64,000 nt of DNA from Photobacterium chitinilyticum (GTDB lineage: Bacteria; Pseudomonadota; Gammaproteobacteria; Enterobacterales; Vibrionaceae), in the NCBI RefSeq assembly GCF_004104355.1, contig NZ_RJLM01000005.1, positions 310,001 through 374,000 of the forward strand. The letters run 5' to 3'. A program made the position numbers and the translations under genes. Of this stretch, positions 41,490 to 50,416 are shown in pieces. Every line of letters begins with the position of its first letter. Positions within the stretch are counted from its first letter, which is position 1. The notes under the pieces are model-generated. The model was given only the letters and a program-made list of their open reading frames with translations. It was not told where the DNA came from and did no database searches.

Positions 41490-42794
41490 TTAGCATTTAG
41501 CTATTTGCAGTTCATTCAATCGGGTGGTCCAGCGGTTTGACCGGAAAGCCTGCCGCATATGCCAATTGGTGGAACCTATCACCGAGGCAGGTTTGATGCC
41601 ATTCTTGAATCGGGCATTCACTTTATCCGTAAGTGCCATCAGATCTCGTCGCTTCATTTCTTCCAGCGCACTGGTATCAAACATATCGAGCTGAAAGTTA
41701 TCATTTTGAGCATCAGTCAGCTCATCGAGGATCACGCCTATTTTCTGGTATTCAAATCCCGGCTTGTACACGCAATCTAGCTGTTCCAGCGCAGACGCTA
41801 AAAACTTATAAGAATCCTGGCTTGGACATACTAGCGTTCGGACACAGCTCTTATTATGCTGAGGAAGGTTTTTATAGCGATTCGTCCGCAAGAAAATACT
41901 GACAAGACCGGCTTGACTGCCTTGCTTTCGTAGCTTCTCTCCTGCTCGCTGACAGTGGAAGGCCAAGGCGGCTTTCAGTTCATCGAGATTATTAATCCCG
42001 ACACCGAAGCTTCGGCTGGACAATATTTGCTTTCTCTTTTCATCGATATCGCCCGGTGAAATACAGGCTGTTCCCTGCAATTCCAATACCGTACGAGCCA
42101 GCCCAACGTTCCATAACCTGCGCATATCTACCGAGCTCTTCTCTGCCAGCTGCAAAGCATTATCAATCCCCGTGGTGCGTAACCGTGTGGCTGTTTTGGC
42201 GCCAATTCCCCAGATAGACTGAATGTCGGTTCGCTCTAGCAACCAACGGCGCTTATGGTCAGTATCTATCTCAATCACGCCATCGACACGACTTTCATAC
42301 TGTTTGGCAGCCTCATTCCCCAACTTGGCCAACGTTGGCGTTGCTCCGATACCGACTCGAACCGGTAAGCCAATGTTTCGCTCAATCGCGTCACGCAGCT
42401 GTTGGCCGTAGCCAGTTAACCCATGATGCTGAAGCCCGTCCAGACGGACAAAGGCCTCATCAATTGAATACTGCTCGACATGGGGAGAGAACAGATAGAG
42501 TTCCTCGATAAAGCGTCGGCTCATATCTGCATACAAGGTATAGTTCGAACTTCTGACTTCCACACCCAGCTTTCGAGCCTCTCGCTCAATCTTGAACCAA
42601 GGCGCCCCCCGCTTGATACCCAGCGCCTTCGCCTGCTCTGACAAGGCGACACAGCAGCCGTCATTGTTCGATAGCACGACAACAGGTTTATTGGCGAGCG
42701 AAGGGTCAAACAGCTGCTCACAGCTGCAGTAGAAACTTTTTGCGTCAACCAGTGCCCATATCTGATGCTGGTAACCGTCAAAGCCTTTAGCCAT
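41490..42794 (-). CDS. umuC: UmuC, catalytic subunit of DNA polymerase V
   Basis: A 434-residue Y-family DNA polymerase for mutagenic translesion synthesis in the SOS response. Catalytic acidic residues: Asp17 in LVDAKSFY, and Asp112-Glu113 in YSIDEAF. The thumb/little finger region with VGIGATPTLAKLGNEAAK and the HhH region SIWGIGAKTATRLR are intact, as is the C-terminal DUF4113-like tail. It follows umuD by 5 bases and shares its LexA-controlled promoter. Confidence 0.93.
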   Translation of the reverse strand: MAKGFDGYQHQIWALVDAKSFYCSCEQLFDPSLANKPVVVLSNNDGCCVALSEQAKALGIKRGAPWFKIEREARKLGVEVRSSNYTLYADMSRRFIEELYLFSPHVEQYSIDEAFVRLDGLQHHGLTGYGQQLRDAIERNIGLPVRVGIGATPTLAKLGNEAAKQYESRVDGVIEIDTDHKRRWLLERTDIQSIWGIGAKTATRLRTTGIDNALQLAEKSSVDMRRLWNVGLARTVLELQGTACISPGDIDEKRKQILSSRSFGVGINNLDELKAALAFHCQRAGEKLRKQGSQAGLVSIFLRTNRYKNLPQHNKSCVRTLVCPSQDSYKFLASALEQLDCVYKPGFEYQKIGVILDELTDAQNDNFQLDMFDTSALEEMKRRDLMALTDKVNARFKNGIKPASVIGSTNWHMRQAFRSNRWTTRLNELQIAKC

Positions 42795-42799
42795 TACTT

Positions 42800-43183
42800 T
42801 TAACCCAGCAAATTATGAATATTGCGGGTAACGACACCAAAGATCTCCGAATCTTCTGGCATTGGAAATGGCTTGTAACTGGCATTTTCCGCCTTCAACC
42901 ACCACGCATTATCATGGCGCACTACACGCTTACAGGTAAATTCGTCATAAATACGTGCAATAACAACCCGCCCGGGAACCACTGCCTCGGCCCGATCGAC
43001 AACAAGCAGGTCACCATCATAAATACCGGCACCAATCATTGAATCACCAGAAGCACGGAGAAAAAAAGTCGCGTTCGGGTTACGGATCAAGTAATCATCC
43101 AGATCCAAATCTTCCTGATGCCCGTCTGCCGGGGATGGAAATCCGCATTTTACCGACTCTAAAAAAACAGGTAAGACCGCCAT
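42800..43183 (-). CDS. umuD: UmuD, LexA-like self-cleaving subunit of polymerase V
   Basis: A 127-residue S24 peptidase-like protein. The self-cleavage site is Cys13-Gly14 in KCGFPSPAD; the catalytic Ser48 is in SGDSMIG and Lys85 in FTCKRVV. RecA-ssDNA triggers cleavage to UmuD', which joins UmuC. It is slightly shorter than E. coli UmuD (139) at the N-terminus. A canonical LexA box lies about 20 bases upstream of the ATG. Confidence 0.93.
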   Translation of the reverse strand: MAVLPVFLESVKCGFPSPADGHQEDLDLDDYLIRNPNATFFLRASGDSMIGAGIYDGDLLVVDRAEAVVPGRVVIARIYDEFTCKRVVRHDNAWWLKAENASYKPFPMPEDSEIFGVVTRNIHNLLG

Positions 43184-43200
43184 ATTTCACTCGCCAAAAA

Positions 43201-43220
43201 TACTGTATTTATATACAGTC
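43201..43220 (-). promoter_or_regulatory. LexA (SOS) box of umuDC
   Basis: CTGTATTTATATACAG (43203-43218) matches CTGT-N8-ACAG, flanked by TA, and overlaps the likely promoter 17-36 bases before the umuD ATG. Repression by LexA is expected from the sequence. Confidence 0.88.
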
Positions 43221-43446
43221 TAATCGAGACTGGATAGAATAGTCACTATTCCGGTGTGTATTTTATGTATGGATGCACAGTATTTAGGCAAGTGCCGAGA
43301 ATTGATGAAGTTTCATACTCTATATGACGCAAAAAACAGCGAACAGACTTCAGCGTTTAGTTTTATGCATCAATTATTTACCTTATTGGTAAACTTGCCG
43401 CCTAAAAAAGATATCTAATAAATATGAAAGCTATAGGAGACATTGG

Positions 43447-43851
43447 ATGCATAAGATTTTTGCGTTAGTGGCGCTACTCTTTATTGCAGGCTGCTCAACG
43501 ACACAGACGACCCACACAGAAAGCCAGTGTATCGGAGCTATGACTACACAAGAGGCTTATGGGCACCTGGATCCTAATCGTTTTACCATTCAGGTGCTGG
43601 CCCTCAGTGAAGAACGTGATATTCGAAACTATATTCGAGAAATCAAAGGACAGGATCCAATTTGGGTTAACTGGAAACACAGCCTGGGTAACCGCTGGTA
43701 TGCCGTTATATACGGTGACTTTGCCACTAAGAAGGAGGCTAAACGAATTATAGACAGCCTGCCTCCTCAGATTCGCCAGCAAGGACCTTTTGTCCGCAGC
43801 TTTGCTGAGGTATTGAACGACAAGCAAACGGATGTATTTCGGATGCGTTAA
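43447..43851 (+). CDS. Short SPOR-domain lipoprotein
   Basis: A 134-residue precursor with signal MHKIFALVALLFIAGCS (lipobox IAGC) and a SPOR-like domain (FTIQVLALSEERDIRNYIRE ... RWYAVIYGDFATKKEAKRI ... GPFVRSFAEV). It is a short paralogue of the lipoprotein at 27588-28169, without the long linker. It may bind septal peptidoglycan. SD: TAGGAG. The terminator is at 43877-43907. Confidence 0.82.
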   Translation: MHKIFALVALLFIAGCSTTQTTHTESQCIGAMTTQEAYGHLDPNRFTIQVLALSEERDIRNYIREIKGQDPIWVNWKHSLGNRWYAVIYGDFATKKEAKRIIDSLPPQIRQQGPFVRSFAEVLNDKQTDVFRMR

Positions 43852-43876
43852 TAGTGAAAAGAGAAAATGAAAACAA

Positions 43877-43907
43877 CAAAAAGCCGGAATCACATTTCCG
43901 GCTTTTT
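43877..43907. terminator. Bidirectional terminator
   Basis: AAAAAGCCGGAA, loop TCACAT, TTCCGGCTTTTTG between the SPOR gene and the leftward MATE gene: a 12-bp stem with an A/T-run on both sides. Confidence 0.85.
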
Positions 43908-43927
43908 GTTTGTCACTACTGATGGCA

Positions 43928-45328
43928 TTAAGTCAACAACGCTGAACTCTCCTGAGCAACAAGTTCACTGCTCTCTTCCCTGACCAAGTCTTGCCTGACC
44001 AGACGTTCGAAATGAGTTAAATGTCTGAACAATAAAATCACCAGCATAATCCCTGTTGCAGCCAATCCGACGCCCAAACCGGCCCAGACACCTTCCAGCC
44101 CCATTTGCTTCATCAACAACCAGGCAGCAGGCAAACCAATCAACCAATAACCAATCACTGTCGAAATCGTCGGACCAATAACCACTTTCATTCCGCGTAA
44201 AATACTGATCGCAGCTAACTGCCAGGCATCTACCACAAAACACAGCGCAACCATGATCATGACACTCGGCAGTGCCAATACCAGCTCTGTTGCAAGCTCA
44301 TCACCCTCTACACTGAACACCTGGGTCAGAAACTCCGGCCACACACTCACCAACACTCCAATAACGGCGCTGGTCGCCGTAACCATGAACAGGCCTTGTA
44401 TAGCATAACGGCGAACCAGCGCCGGCTCCTTGCTACCAACATGCTGGCTAACCAAAATAGAAGCCGCCTGGGAAAAACCAAAGGCAATGTTCCATGACAG
44501 GTTAAGACACTGAAGCGCAATCTGATGGATGGCCAACGAAACCGCCCCCAACGTACCGGCAAGCAAAGCGGCACCAGAAAACAAAGCATGCTCCAGCAGT
44601 GTGGCTATCATGATTGGCACACCAATCCCCAGCAACGGCACCATGGTACCAAGACGGTATTCATGCAGTTTGTGCAGCGGATTATATTGACTGTACTTTG
44701 AATGGCTAAATACCCAGTAGCCGTAACCCAACATGATAATAAATGCGGCCAACGAGGTGCCGTAGCCCAAACCTGCCAGCCCCATTTCCCAATGGAAAGC
44801 AAACAAATAGCTTAGCGGTACATTAAGTACAACAGTTGCCGCAGACATAATCATGACCGAGCGGGTATCGCCAAAGGCGCTAACCAAGCTACGTAAAACC
44901 AACAAAATCAACGTAGGCAACATTGCCCATTTCAACGCATCAAGGTAATCCATAGCCAATACGACGGCCTGAGGATCTTGCTTCGCCACCACCAAAAGAT
45001 CATGCATCATGAAGAAAACAGGCTGAAGAGCAACGGTCAGGATCAAGGCCAGCAACACGCCGCCTTTAAGAGAAGAACTCACTTCCGCATCACCGGCTTC
45101 CGGTTGCTTAACTCGCTTGCCGTATGCAATCGCAATCAAGTTGGCGACACAGCCCACCGTACTACCGGCAATAATAAACACAATCGAATAAACAGTAGCG
45201 CCCAGACCGCCACCTGCTATCGCCATAATACTGAGCTGTGCCATCATCCAAACGTCGGTAAAAACCAATAATTGAGCAACAAGCTGCGAAATGATGAGCG
45301 GTACAGCCAGCCCAACCAGTTTTTTCAT
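43928..45328 (-). CDS. MATE-family multidrug efflux pump (NorM-like)
   Basis: A 466-residue inner-membrane protein of 12 helices. The N-terminal half starts LVGLAVPLIISQLVAQLLVFTDVWMMAQLS and the second half restates the fold (LLGIGVPIMIATLLEHALF). It would export cationic drugs in exchange for Na+ or H+. GGGG upstream of the ATG at 45328 supports this start. It is divergent from a GcvA-like LysR gene (132 bases apart), which may regulate it. Confidence 0.88.
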   Translation of the reverse strand: MKKLVGLAVPLIISQLVAQLLVFTDVWMMAQLSIMAIAGGGLGATVYSIVFIIAGSTVGCVANLIAIAYGKRVKQPEAGDAEVSSSLKGGVLLALILTVALQPVFFMMHDLLVVAKQDPQAVVLAMDYLDALKWAMLPTLILLVLRSLVSAFGDTRSVMIMSAATVVLNVPLSYLFAFHWEMGLAGLGYGTSLAAFIIMLGYGYWVFSHSKYSQYNPLHKLHEYRLGTMVPLLGIGVPIMIATLLEHALFSGAALLAGTLGAVSLAIHQIALQCLNLSWNIAFGFSQAASILVSQHVGSKEPALVRRYAIQGLFMVTATSAVIGVLVSVWPEFLTQVFSVEGDELATELVLALPSVMIMVALCFVVDAWQLAAISILRGMKVVIGPTISTVIGYWLIGLPAAWLLMKQMGLEGVWAGLGVGLAATGIMLVILLFRHLTHFERLVRQDLVREESSELVAQESSALLT

Positions 45329-45460
45329 AAATTCCCCTTCTTTGATACCCAAACTGCAGCTTGGGTATATTGTGGTAATTTATGAATATTACTGTTGAAT
45401 TTCAAGCGACTTTTATGGCACTTTAGCATGCATAAAACTCATGCAAAGACTTGCCTACTG

Positions 45461-46426
45461 ATGAAGAAAAGACATACCCTGCTTCCCCCTTCTTTAAATG
45501 GACTAAGGGTATTTGAAGCAGCAGCCAGACACCTTAGTTTTACACTCGCCGCCTCTGAGTTAAATGTGACTCAGAGTGCTGTCAGCCGTCAAATACGACA
45601 ATTAGAAGAACACTTTGGTTTTTCACTATTTATTCGTCGTCATCGTGCACTCTCCCTGACAGACGAAGGAAAGGAAATTGCGCTGCTGCTTACCCGGCAA
45701 TACAGTGAGCTGAACAGTTCAATTCAGCAACTTAAAGGAAAAGAAAACGAGCCCCTTCGAGTCAAGGTGGCAATGAGTTTTGCGGTACGCTGGTTGATCC
45801 CTCGTTTACATTCCTTTAAGGAACACTACCCAACACTGGATATCGTTCTGTCATCAACCATGGGACATACCAGCGAGGAGCTCAGGCTGAGTGACGATGA
45901 CTATGATGTGGCGATTTACGGTATGCAGAAAGAGTCAAAGAACCCATATCAGAAGAACTTTCTCAGAAAGGAATACTTGGCACCGGTCTATTCAGAATTG
46001 CTGACCAAAACCGACCAACCGGTAGATATTGATACACTGCTAACCTATCAACGCCTTCATCCGACACCTGACCGGACTGACTGGCGGGTATGGCTGAAAC
46101 GAAATAAAAAGTCCCACCTGATGAACAACTCCGGCCTGACGTTTGATACATTGGACATGGCGTTAACGTCCTGCTTTGCTGGACAAGGCGTAACAATCAC
46201 CGATCTCATGCTGGTGGTTCATGAGCTTAAACAGGGATATCTGCAGTTACCCAAGTCGGCAACCATCATTGATGGTCCGTGGCAATACTATTACCACAGC
46301 CAAATACAAAGTGACGCGGTCACTCACTTTATTACCTGGCTAAAAAACCAACAGGCTGCAGAGAAAACTCAACTATTTGAAATGGCAAAAAACCACGGTT
46401 GGCAAATTATCGAAAATGATGGTTAA
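45461..46426 (+). CDS. LysR-family regulator (GcvA-like)
   Basis: A 321-residue LysR protein. The start at 45461 (MKKRHTLLPPSLNGLRVFEAAARH) is the family start; the helix-turn-helix HLSFTLAASELNVTQSAVSRQIRQLEEHFG follows the GcvA pattern, including the LPSLNALR-like opening. The effector domain has FAVRWLIPRLHSF, typical for GcvA/AmpR-type regulators. Divergent from the MATE gene. Effector unknown. Confidence 0.88.
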   Translation: MKKRHTLLPPSLNGLRVFEAAARHLSFTLAASELNVTQSAVSRQIRQLEEHFGFSLFIRRHRALSLTDEGKEIALLLTRQYSELNSSIQQLKGKENEPLRVKVAMSFAVRWLIPRLHSFKEHYPTLDIVLSSTMGHTSEELRLSDDDYDVAIYGMQKESKNPYQKNFLRKEYLAPVYSELLTKTDQPVDIDTLLTYQRLHPTPDRTDWRVWLKRNKKSHLMNNSGLTFDTLDMALTSCFAGQGVTITDLMLVVHELKQGYLQLPKSATIIDGPWQYYYHSQIQSDAVTHFITWLKNQQAAEKTQLFEMAKNHGWQIIENDG

Positions 46427-46475
46427 CGCAGTATCCCGATAAACCATGCCTATAAGCCGGGCCCACAAACAGCAA

Positions 46476-47408
46476 TTACAGCGAATCGATAAGCTCGGGG
46501 AGCAGTTCAAACAGGTCGCCGACTAAACCATAATCGGCAATTTGGAAAATCGGCGCATCCGGATCACTGTTGATCGCCACGATCACTTTCGAGTCTTTCA
46601 TTCCCGCAAGGTGCTGTATGGCACCGGAAATACCCACCGCAATATACAGCTCTGGAGCGACAATCTTTCCCGTCTGACCGACTTGCAAGTCATTAGACAC
46701 AAAACCGGCATCTACTGCTGCACGTGATGCCCCGATAGCACCTCCCAGCTTGTCAGCCAGCTTTTCAACCAGAGCAAAGCTTTCACTGTTTCCAAGCCCC
46801 CGCCCGCCCGATACTACAACCCGTGCTACTGCCAGCTCCGGACGCTCACTTTCCACAGCCTGCTTGCTAACAAACTGAGTCATATCATTAGCAACAACGA
46901 TATCCAGCTCAGACACTGAAGCTACTTGAGTATCTTGTTCCTGTGCCGGCTCAAATGCAGCACAGCGGATGGTGATCACCTTGATGGGATCATTCGACTT
47001 TACCGCTGCCAATGCATTACCGGCGTATATTGGACGTATCACCGTATCTGCATTTTTAATCTGAATAACATCTGATAGCTGACCGACATCAAGCAATGCT
47101 GCCACGCGAGGCAGCAGATTTTTACCGAAGGTTGTTGCCGGTGCCAAAATATGGGTATATCGCTGAGCGACTTCGGCAATCAAGGCAGACAGACTCTCGG
47201 CGAGTTGATGCTCATAGACAGCATTATCAGCCAGCAATACTTCAGCAACGCCTGTAACCTTGCCTACCTCATCGGCAACGGCACGGCACCGGGCGCCGGC
47301 AACCAGTACCGACACCGAAGGTGATAGTGCCATAGCTGCATTAACCACTTTCAGGGTATCTGGCGAGAGAGACACGTTGTTATGTTCTGCAATGATTAAC
47401 GTAGCCAT
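46476..47408 (-). CDS. etfA: Electron transfer flavoprotein alpha subunit
   Basis: A 310-residue FAD-binding subunit. The C-terminal FAD domain is [42 protein letters not shown] with [45 protein letters not shown]. It takes electrons from acyl-CoA and other dehydrogenases. It overlaps etfB (stop/start at 47408), an etfBA operon, divergent from ETF-QO. Confidence 0.95.
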   Translation of the reverse strand: MATLIIAEHNNVSLSPDTLKVVNAAMALSPSVSVLVAGARCRAVADEVGKVTGVAEVLLADNAVYEHQLAESLSALIAEVAQRYTHILAPATTFGKNLLPRVAALLDVGQLSDVIQIKNADTVIRPIYAGNALAAVKSNDPIKVITIRCAAFEPAQEQDTQVASVSELDIVVANDMTQFVSKQAVESERPELAVARVVVSGGRGLGNSESFALVEKLADKLGGAIGASRAAVDAGFVSNDLQVGQTGKIVAPELYIAVGISGAIQHLAGMKDSKVIVAINSDPDAPIFQIADYGLVGDLFELLPELIDSL

Positions 47409-48157
47409 TAGATCACCTTCGCTTCGTTTTTCAGCTTGTCCACCAGCTCCGATACCGAAGCGACTCGTACTCCGCCCTGCCTCTCTGGCGGTGGCATAAC
47501 CTCTATTACTTCCTGATGCCGGACAATATCAACACCGAGCTCTGCGACAGTCAGTTGCTCCATTGGCTTTTTCTTGGCTTTCATAATATTTGGCAATGAA
47601 GCATAGCGAGGTTCATTCAAGCGCAAATCTGTACTGATAATTGCCGGTAAGGTCAAACTTAGCGTCTCTAAACCGCCATCTATCTCGCGGGTAACCGTGA
47701 CAGCGTCACCTTTGATAATTACTTCGGACGCAAATGTTCCTTGCGGAAGCTGTGTAAGCGCGGATAACATCTGGGCGACCTGGTTATTGTCCGTGTCGAT
47801 GGATTGCTTTCCCATCAAAACCAGTCTCGGTTGTTCTCTCTCCATCACTGATTGGAGTGCTTTGGCAACAGTTATTGGTTCAAGCCCTGTTTCTGCTTCA
47901 ATGTGGATAGCACGATCAGCGCCCAGTGCCAGTGCCGTTCTGAGTTGCTCCTGACAATTTATTTCTCCGGCTGAAACTACGATAACTTCATCAGCTACTC
48001 CGGCTTCTTTAAGCCTGACAGCCTCTTCCACGGCAATCTCGCAAAAAGGGTTCATAGACATCTTGACGTTATTGGTTTCAACGCCGGAGCCATCACTTTT
48101 CACCCTGATTTTTACGTAAGGATCAATCACTCGCTTTATTGCTACCAGTACCTTCAC
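47408..48157 (-). CDS. etfB: Electron transfer flavoprotein beta subunit
   Basis: A 249-residue subunit with the ETF-beta signature (MKVLVAIKRVIDPYVKIRV ... MNPFCEIAVEEAVRLKE ... QSIDTDNNQVAQMLSALT) and AMP-binding region. Forms the heterodimer with EtfA. An exact matS match lies within it (47697-47709). Confidence 0.95.
   Translation of the reverse strand: MKVLVAIKRVIDPYVKIRVKSDGSGVETNNVKMSMNPFCEIAVEEAVRLKEAGVADEVIVVSAGEINCQEQLRTALALGADRAIHIEAETGLEPITVAKALQSVMEREQPRLVLMGKQSIDTDNNQVAQMLSALTQLPQGTFASEVIIKGDAVTVTREIDGGLETLSLTLPAIISTDLRLNEPRYASLPNIMKAKKKPMEQLTVAELGVDIVRHQEVIEVMPPPERQGGVRVASVSELVDKLKNEAKVI
47697..47709. promoter_or_regulatory. matS site within etfB
   Basis: GTGACAGCGTCAC matches the matS consensus exactly. 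It is inside coding sequence; about 26 kb to the right of dif. Confidence 0.65.
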
Positions 48158-48298
48158 AATGCTTTCCTTTTCAAACAGTCAGCAAAAATTATGCACTTGG
48201 CCAAGTACACTTTGAGCCTAGTTGAATTTACGTTTACGTCAACTGGACTATATTTACCTGTAATGAATGCGATTAAGCTGGCAGTTTGGAAGGTACGC

Positions 48299-49945
48299 AT
48301 GGAAAAAGAATGCATGGAATTCGATGTTGTCATCGTTGGTGCTGGCCCTGCTGGCCTATCTGCCGCCTGTCGGATTATGCAGTTGGCGCAGGAGCAAGAT
48401 CAGCCTTTGTCTGTCTGTGTGGTCGAGAAAGGGGCCGAAGTCGGTGCGCATATATTATCTGGCGCCATCTTCGAGCACAAAGCCCTTGATGAGCTTTTCC
48501 CTGACTGGGAGCGGCTCAATGCACCGCTTCATACCGCGGTATCTGAAGATCATTTCTGCCTGTTAACAAACCCAAACAACTATTTGACTGTACCCGAGAA
48601 CTTCACTCCCCAACCGATGCTGAATGAAGGGAACTTCGTTATTAGCCTCGCCAACTTCTGTCGCTGGCTAGCACAACAAGCCGAAAATGCTGGTGTCGAG
48701 ATTTTCCCGGGATTCGCTGCGGCCGACATTCTCTACGACAAACAAGGAGCCGTTGCCGGTATTGTCACCTCTGACATGGGGCTAGATAAAAGCGGAGAAC
48801 AGAAAAGTACTTTCGAACCCGGCATTGCGCTAAAAGCAAAATATACAATTTTTGCCGAAGGTGCTCGCGGCCATTTGGGCAAGCAGCTTATCGCCAACTT
48901 CCAGCTGGACTATAACAAACAGCCCCAGCACTATGCATTGGGGATCAAAGAGCTCTGGGAGGTGCCGTCGGAGCTTCACCAACCAGGATTGGTTATCCAT
49001 GGCGTTGGCTGGCCATTGAATCAATCAGATACCACCGGAGGCAGCTTCCTATATCACCTTGAAGACAATCAAGTCGCTGTTGGGTTGATTGTTGACCTGA
49101 ACTATCACAACCCTTATCTCAGCCCGTTTGATGAATTTCAGCAAATGAAGCATCACCCGCTATTCAGCCGCTATTTAACAGGTGGTAGCCGAATTGCCTA
49201 CGGTGCACGGGCTATCACTAAGGGAGGGCTATCCTCTCTGCCTAGACAGCAATTTCCCGGCGGGGTGTTAGTCGGGTGTGATGCCGGTACACTGAACTTT
49301 GCCAAAATCAAGGGCAGCCATACCGCAATGAAGTCTGGAATGCTGGCAGCTGAAGCTGTCTTTAGCGAAATCAACCAAGGCTTCCACCAAACCATACCGG
49401 GCTATGAACGCTTGTTTGGCGAATCATGGCTCTATAAAGAACTGTATGAATCCCGCAACTTCGGCGCGCAAATCCATAAGTTTGGTACTCTGATAGGCGG
49501 TGCTCTAGCCACTATTGAACATAACTGGTTAAAACATCGAGTTTCCTGGACAGTCGCCGATCAGAAAGCTGATCACGAATGCCTACGGCCGATAGAACAA
49601 TGCCCACCAATTAGCTACCCCAAACCAGACGGCATACTCAGTTTCGATAAACCGTCTTCGGTCTATTTGTCGGCAACACAACATGAAGAAAACCAACCAT
49701 GCCACCTCAAGCTCAGGGATCCGGTGCTCCCAATCACCGTCCACCAATCCCTCTATGGCGAGCCAAGTCAACGTTATTGCCCTGCGGGAGTTTATGAGAT
49801 TGTCACCAATGGCGATACGCCCAAATTCCAAATCAATGCAGCCAACTGTGTTCACTGCAAAACCTGCGACATTAAAGATCCCTCGCAAAATATTACCTGG
49901 GTGGCTCCGGAAGGTGGTGGCGGGCCGAATTATCCGAACATGTAA
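48299..49945 (+). CDS. Electron transfer flavoprotein-ubiquinone oxidoreductase
   Basis: A 548-residue membrane-associated flavoprotein. FAD-binding DVVIVGAGPAGLSAAC (about 8-23), ubiquinone/ETF region GGVLVGCDAGTLNFAKIKGSHTAMKSGMLAAE, and a C-terminal 4Fe-4S cluster with Cys in RYCPAGVYE and NCVHCKTCDIKDP. It passes electrons from EtfAB to quinone. The ATG at 48299 follows GGAAGG; the frame's longer upstream start is not used. Divergent from etfBA, with promoters in between. Confidence 0.93.
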   Translation: MEKECMEFDVVIVGAGPAGLSAACRIMQLAQEQDQPLSVCVVEKGAEVGAHILSGAIFEHKALDELFPDWERLNAPLHTAVSEDHFCLLTNPNNYLTVPENFTPQPMLNEGNFVISLANFCRWLAQQAENAGVEIFPGFAAADILYDKQGAVAGIVTSDMGLDKSGEQKSTFEPGIALKAKYTIFAEGARGHLGKQLIANFQLDYNKQPQHYALGIKELWEVPSELHQPGLVIHGVGWPLNQSDTTGGSFLYHLEDNQVAVGLIVDLNYHNPYLSPFDEFQQMKHHPLFSRYLTGGSRIAYGARAITKGGLSSLPRQQFPGGVLVGCDAGTLNFAKIKGSHTAMKSGMLAAEAVFSEINQGFHQTIPGYERLFGESWLYKELYESRNFGAQIHKFGTLIGGALATIEHNWLKHRVSWTVADQKADHECLRPIEQCPPISYPKPDGILSFDKPSSVYLSATQHEENQPCHLKLRDPVLPITVHQSLYGEPSQRYCPAGVYEIVTNGDTPKFQINAANCVHCKTCDIKDPSQNITWVAPEGGGGPNYPNM

Positions 49946-49948
49946 CGC

Positions 49949-50287
49949 CTAGCTCTTACATTCAGATCGAATCCAGTTCAAATAGTCCGGCAATCCAGCC
50001 GTAATAGGAAGCTGGACTATTTCAGGCGTCTCATAGTCATGGTTAGCCAATATCTCAGCCTCTACCTCCGGGTAAAGCGTTGAGGTTGTCTTGATCATAA
50101 CAAGCTTTTCCTGATCTTGATTAACTTCCCCCTTCCAGTGGTAGTAACTGTCAATCACCTGTACCTGCACACAAGCCGCCAAACGTTTCTCTATTAGCGA
50201 GTGAATCATTTTCTTTCCGATAGCCTCATCAGAAAACGTAGTCATCACCATGCAGTATCCATGTCCGTTTTCATGCTCTTTTGCCAT
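49949..50287 (-). CDS. cutA: CutA1 divalent-cation tolerance protein
   Basis: A 112-residue trimeric CutA-family protein: MTTFSDEAIGKKMIHSLIEKRLAACVQV, then SYYHWKGEVNQDQEKLVMIKTTSTLY and HDYETPEIVQLPITAGLPDYLNWI, the complete signature. Linked to copper tolerance in E. coli and to a signalling-like trimer fold. A single gene convergent with ETF-QO. Confidence 0.93.
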   Translation of the reverse strand: MAKEHENGHGYCMVMTTFSDEAIGKKMIHSLIEKRLAACVQVQVIDSYYHWKGEVNQDQEKLVMIKTTSTLYPEVEAEILANHDYETPEIVQLPITAGLPDYLNWIRSECKS

Positions 50288-50340
50288 GATTGTCTCTATT
50301 TATCTCAATGATATTTAGCCAATATACTAATAATACTATC

Positions 50341-50366
50341 AAAAAAGGGAGCCATCAGGCTCCCTT
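50341..50366 (-). terminator. Terminator of the amylase gene
   Basis: AAGGGAGCC, loop ATCA, GGCTCCCTT with A/T tails; on the leftward strand it is followed by TTTT. It lies about 50 bases past the amylase stop. Confidence 0.8.
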
Positions 50367-50416
50367 GGGTAAATATCATGAATCAGCTTATACCAATCAG
50401 GATAAACGGGGTGATG

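Noticed and set aside
46311-46323. GTGACGCGGTCAC as matS
   Set aside because: The Y position is G, one mismatch; not counted as an exact site. The same holds for GTGACCGTGTCAC at 17503-17515 and GTTACGCCGTCAC at 5966-5978.
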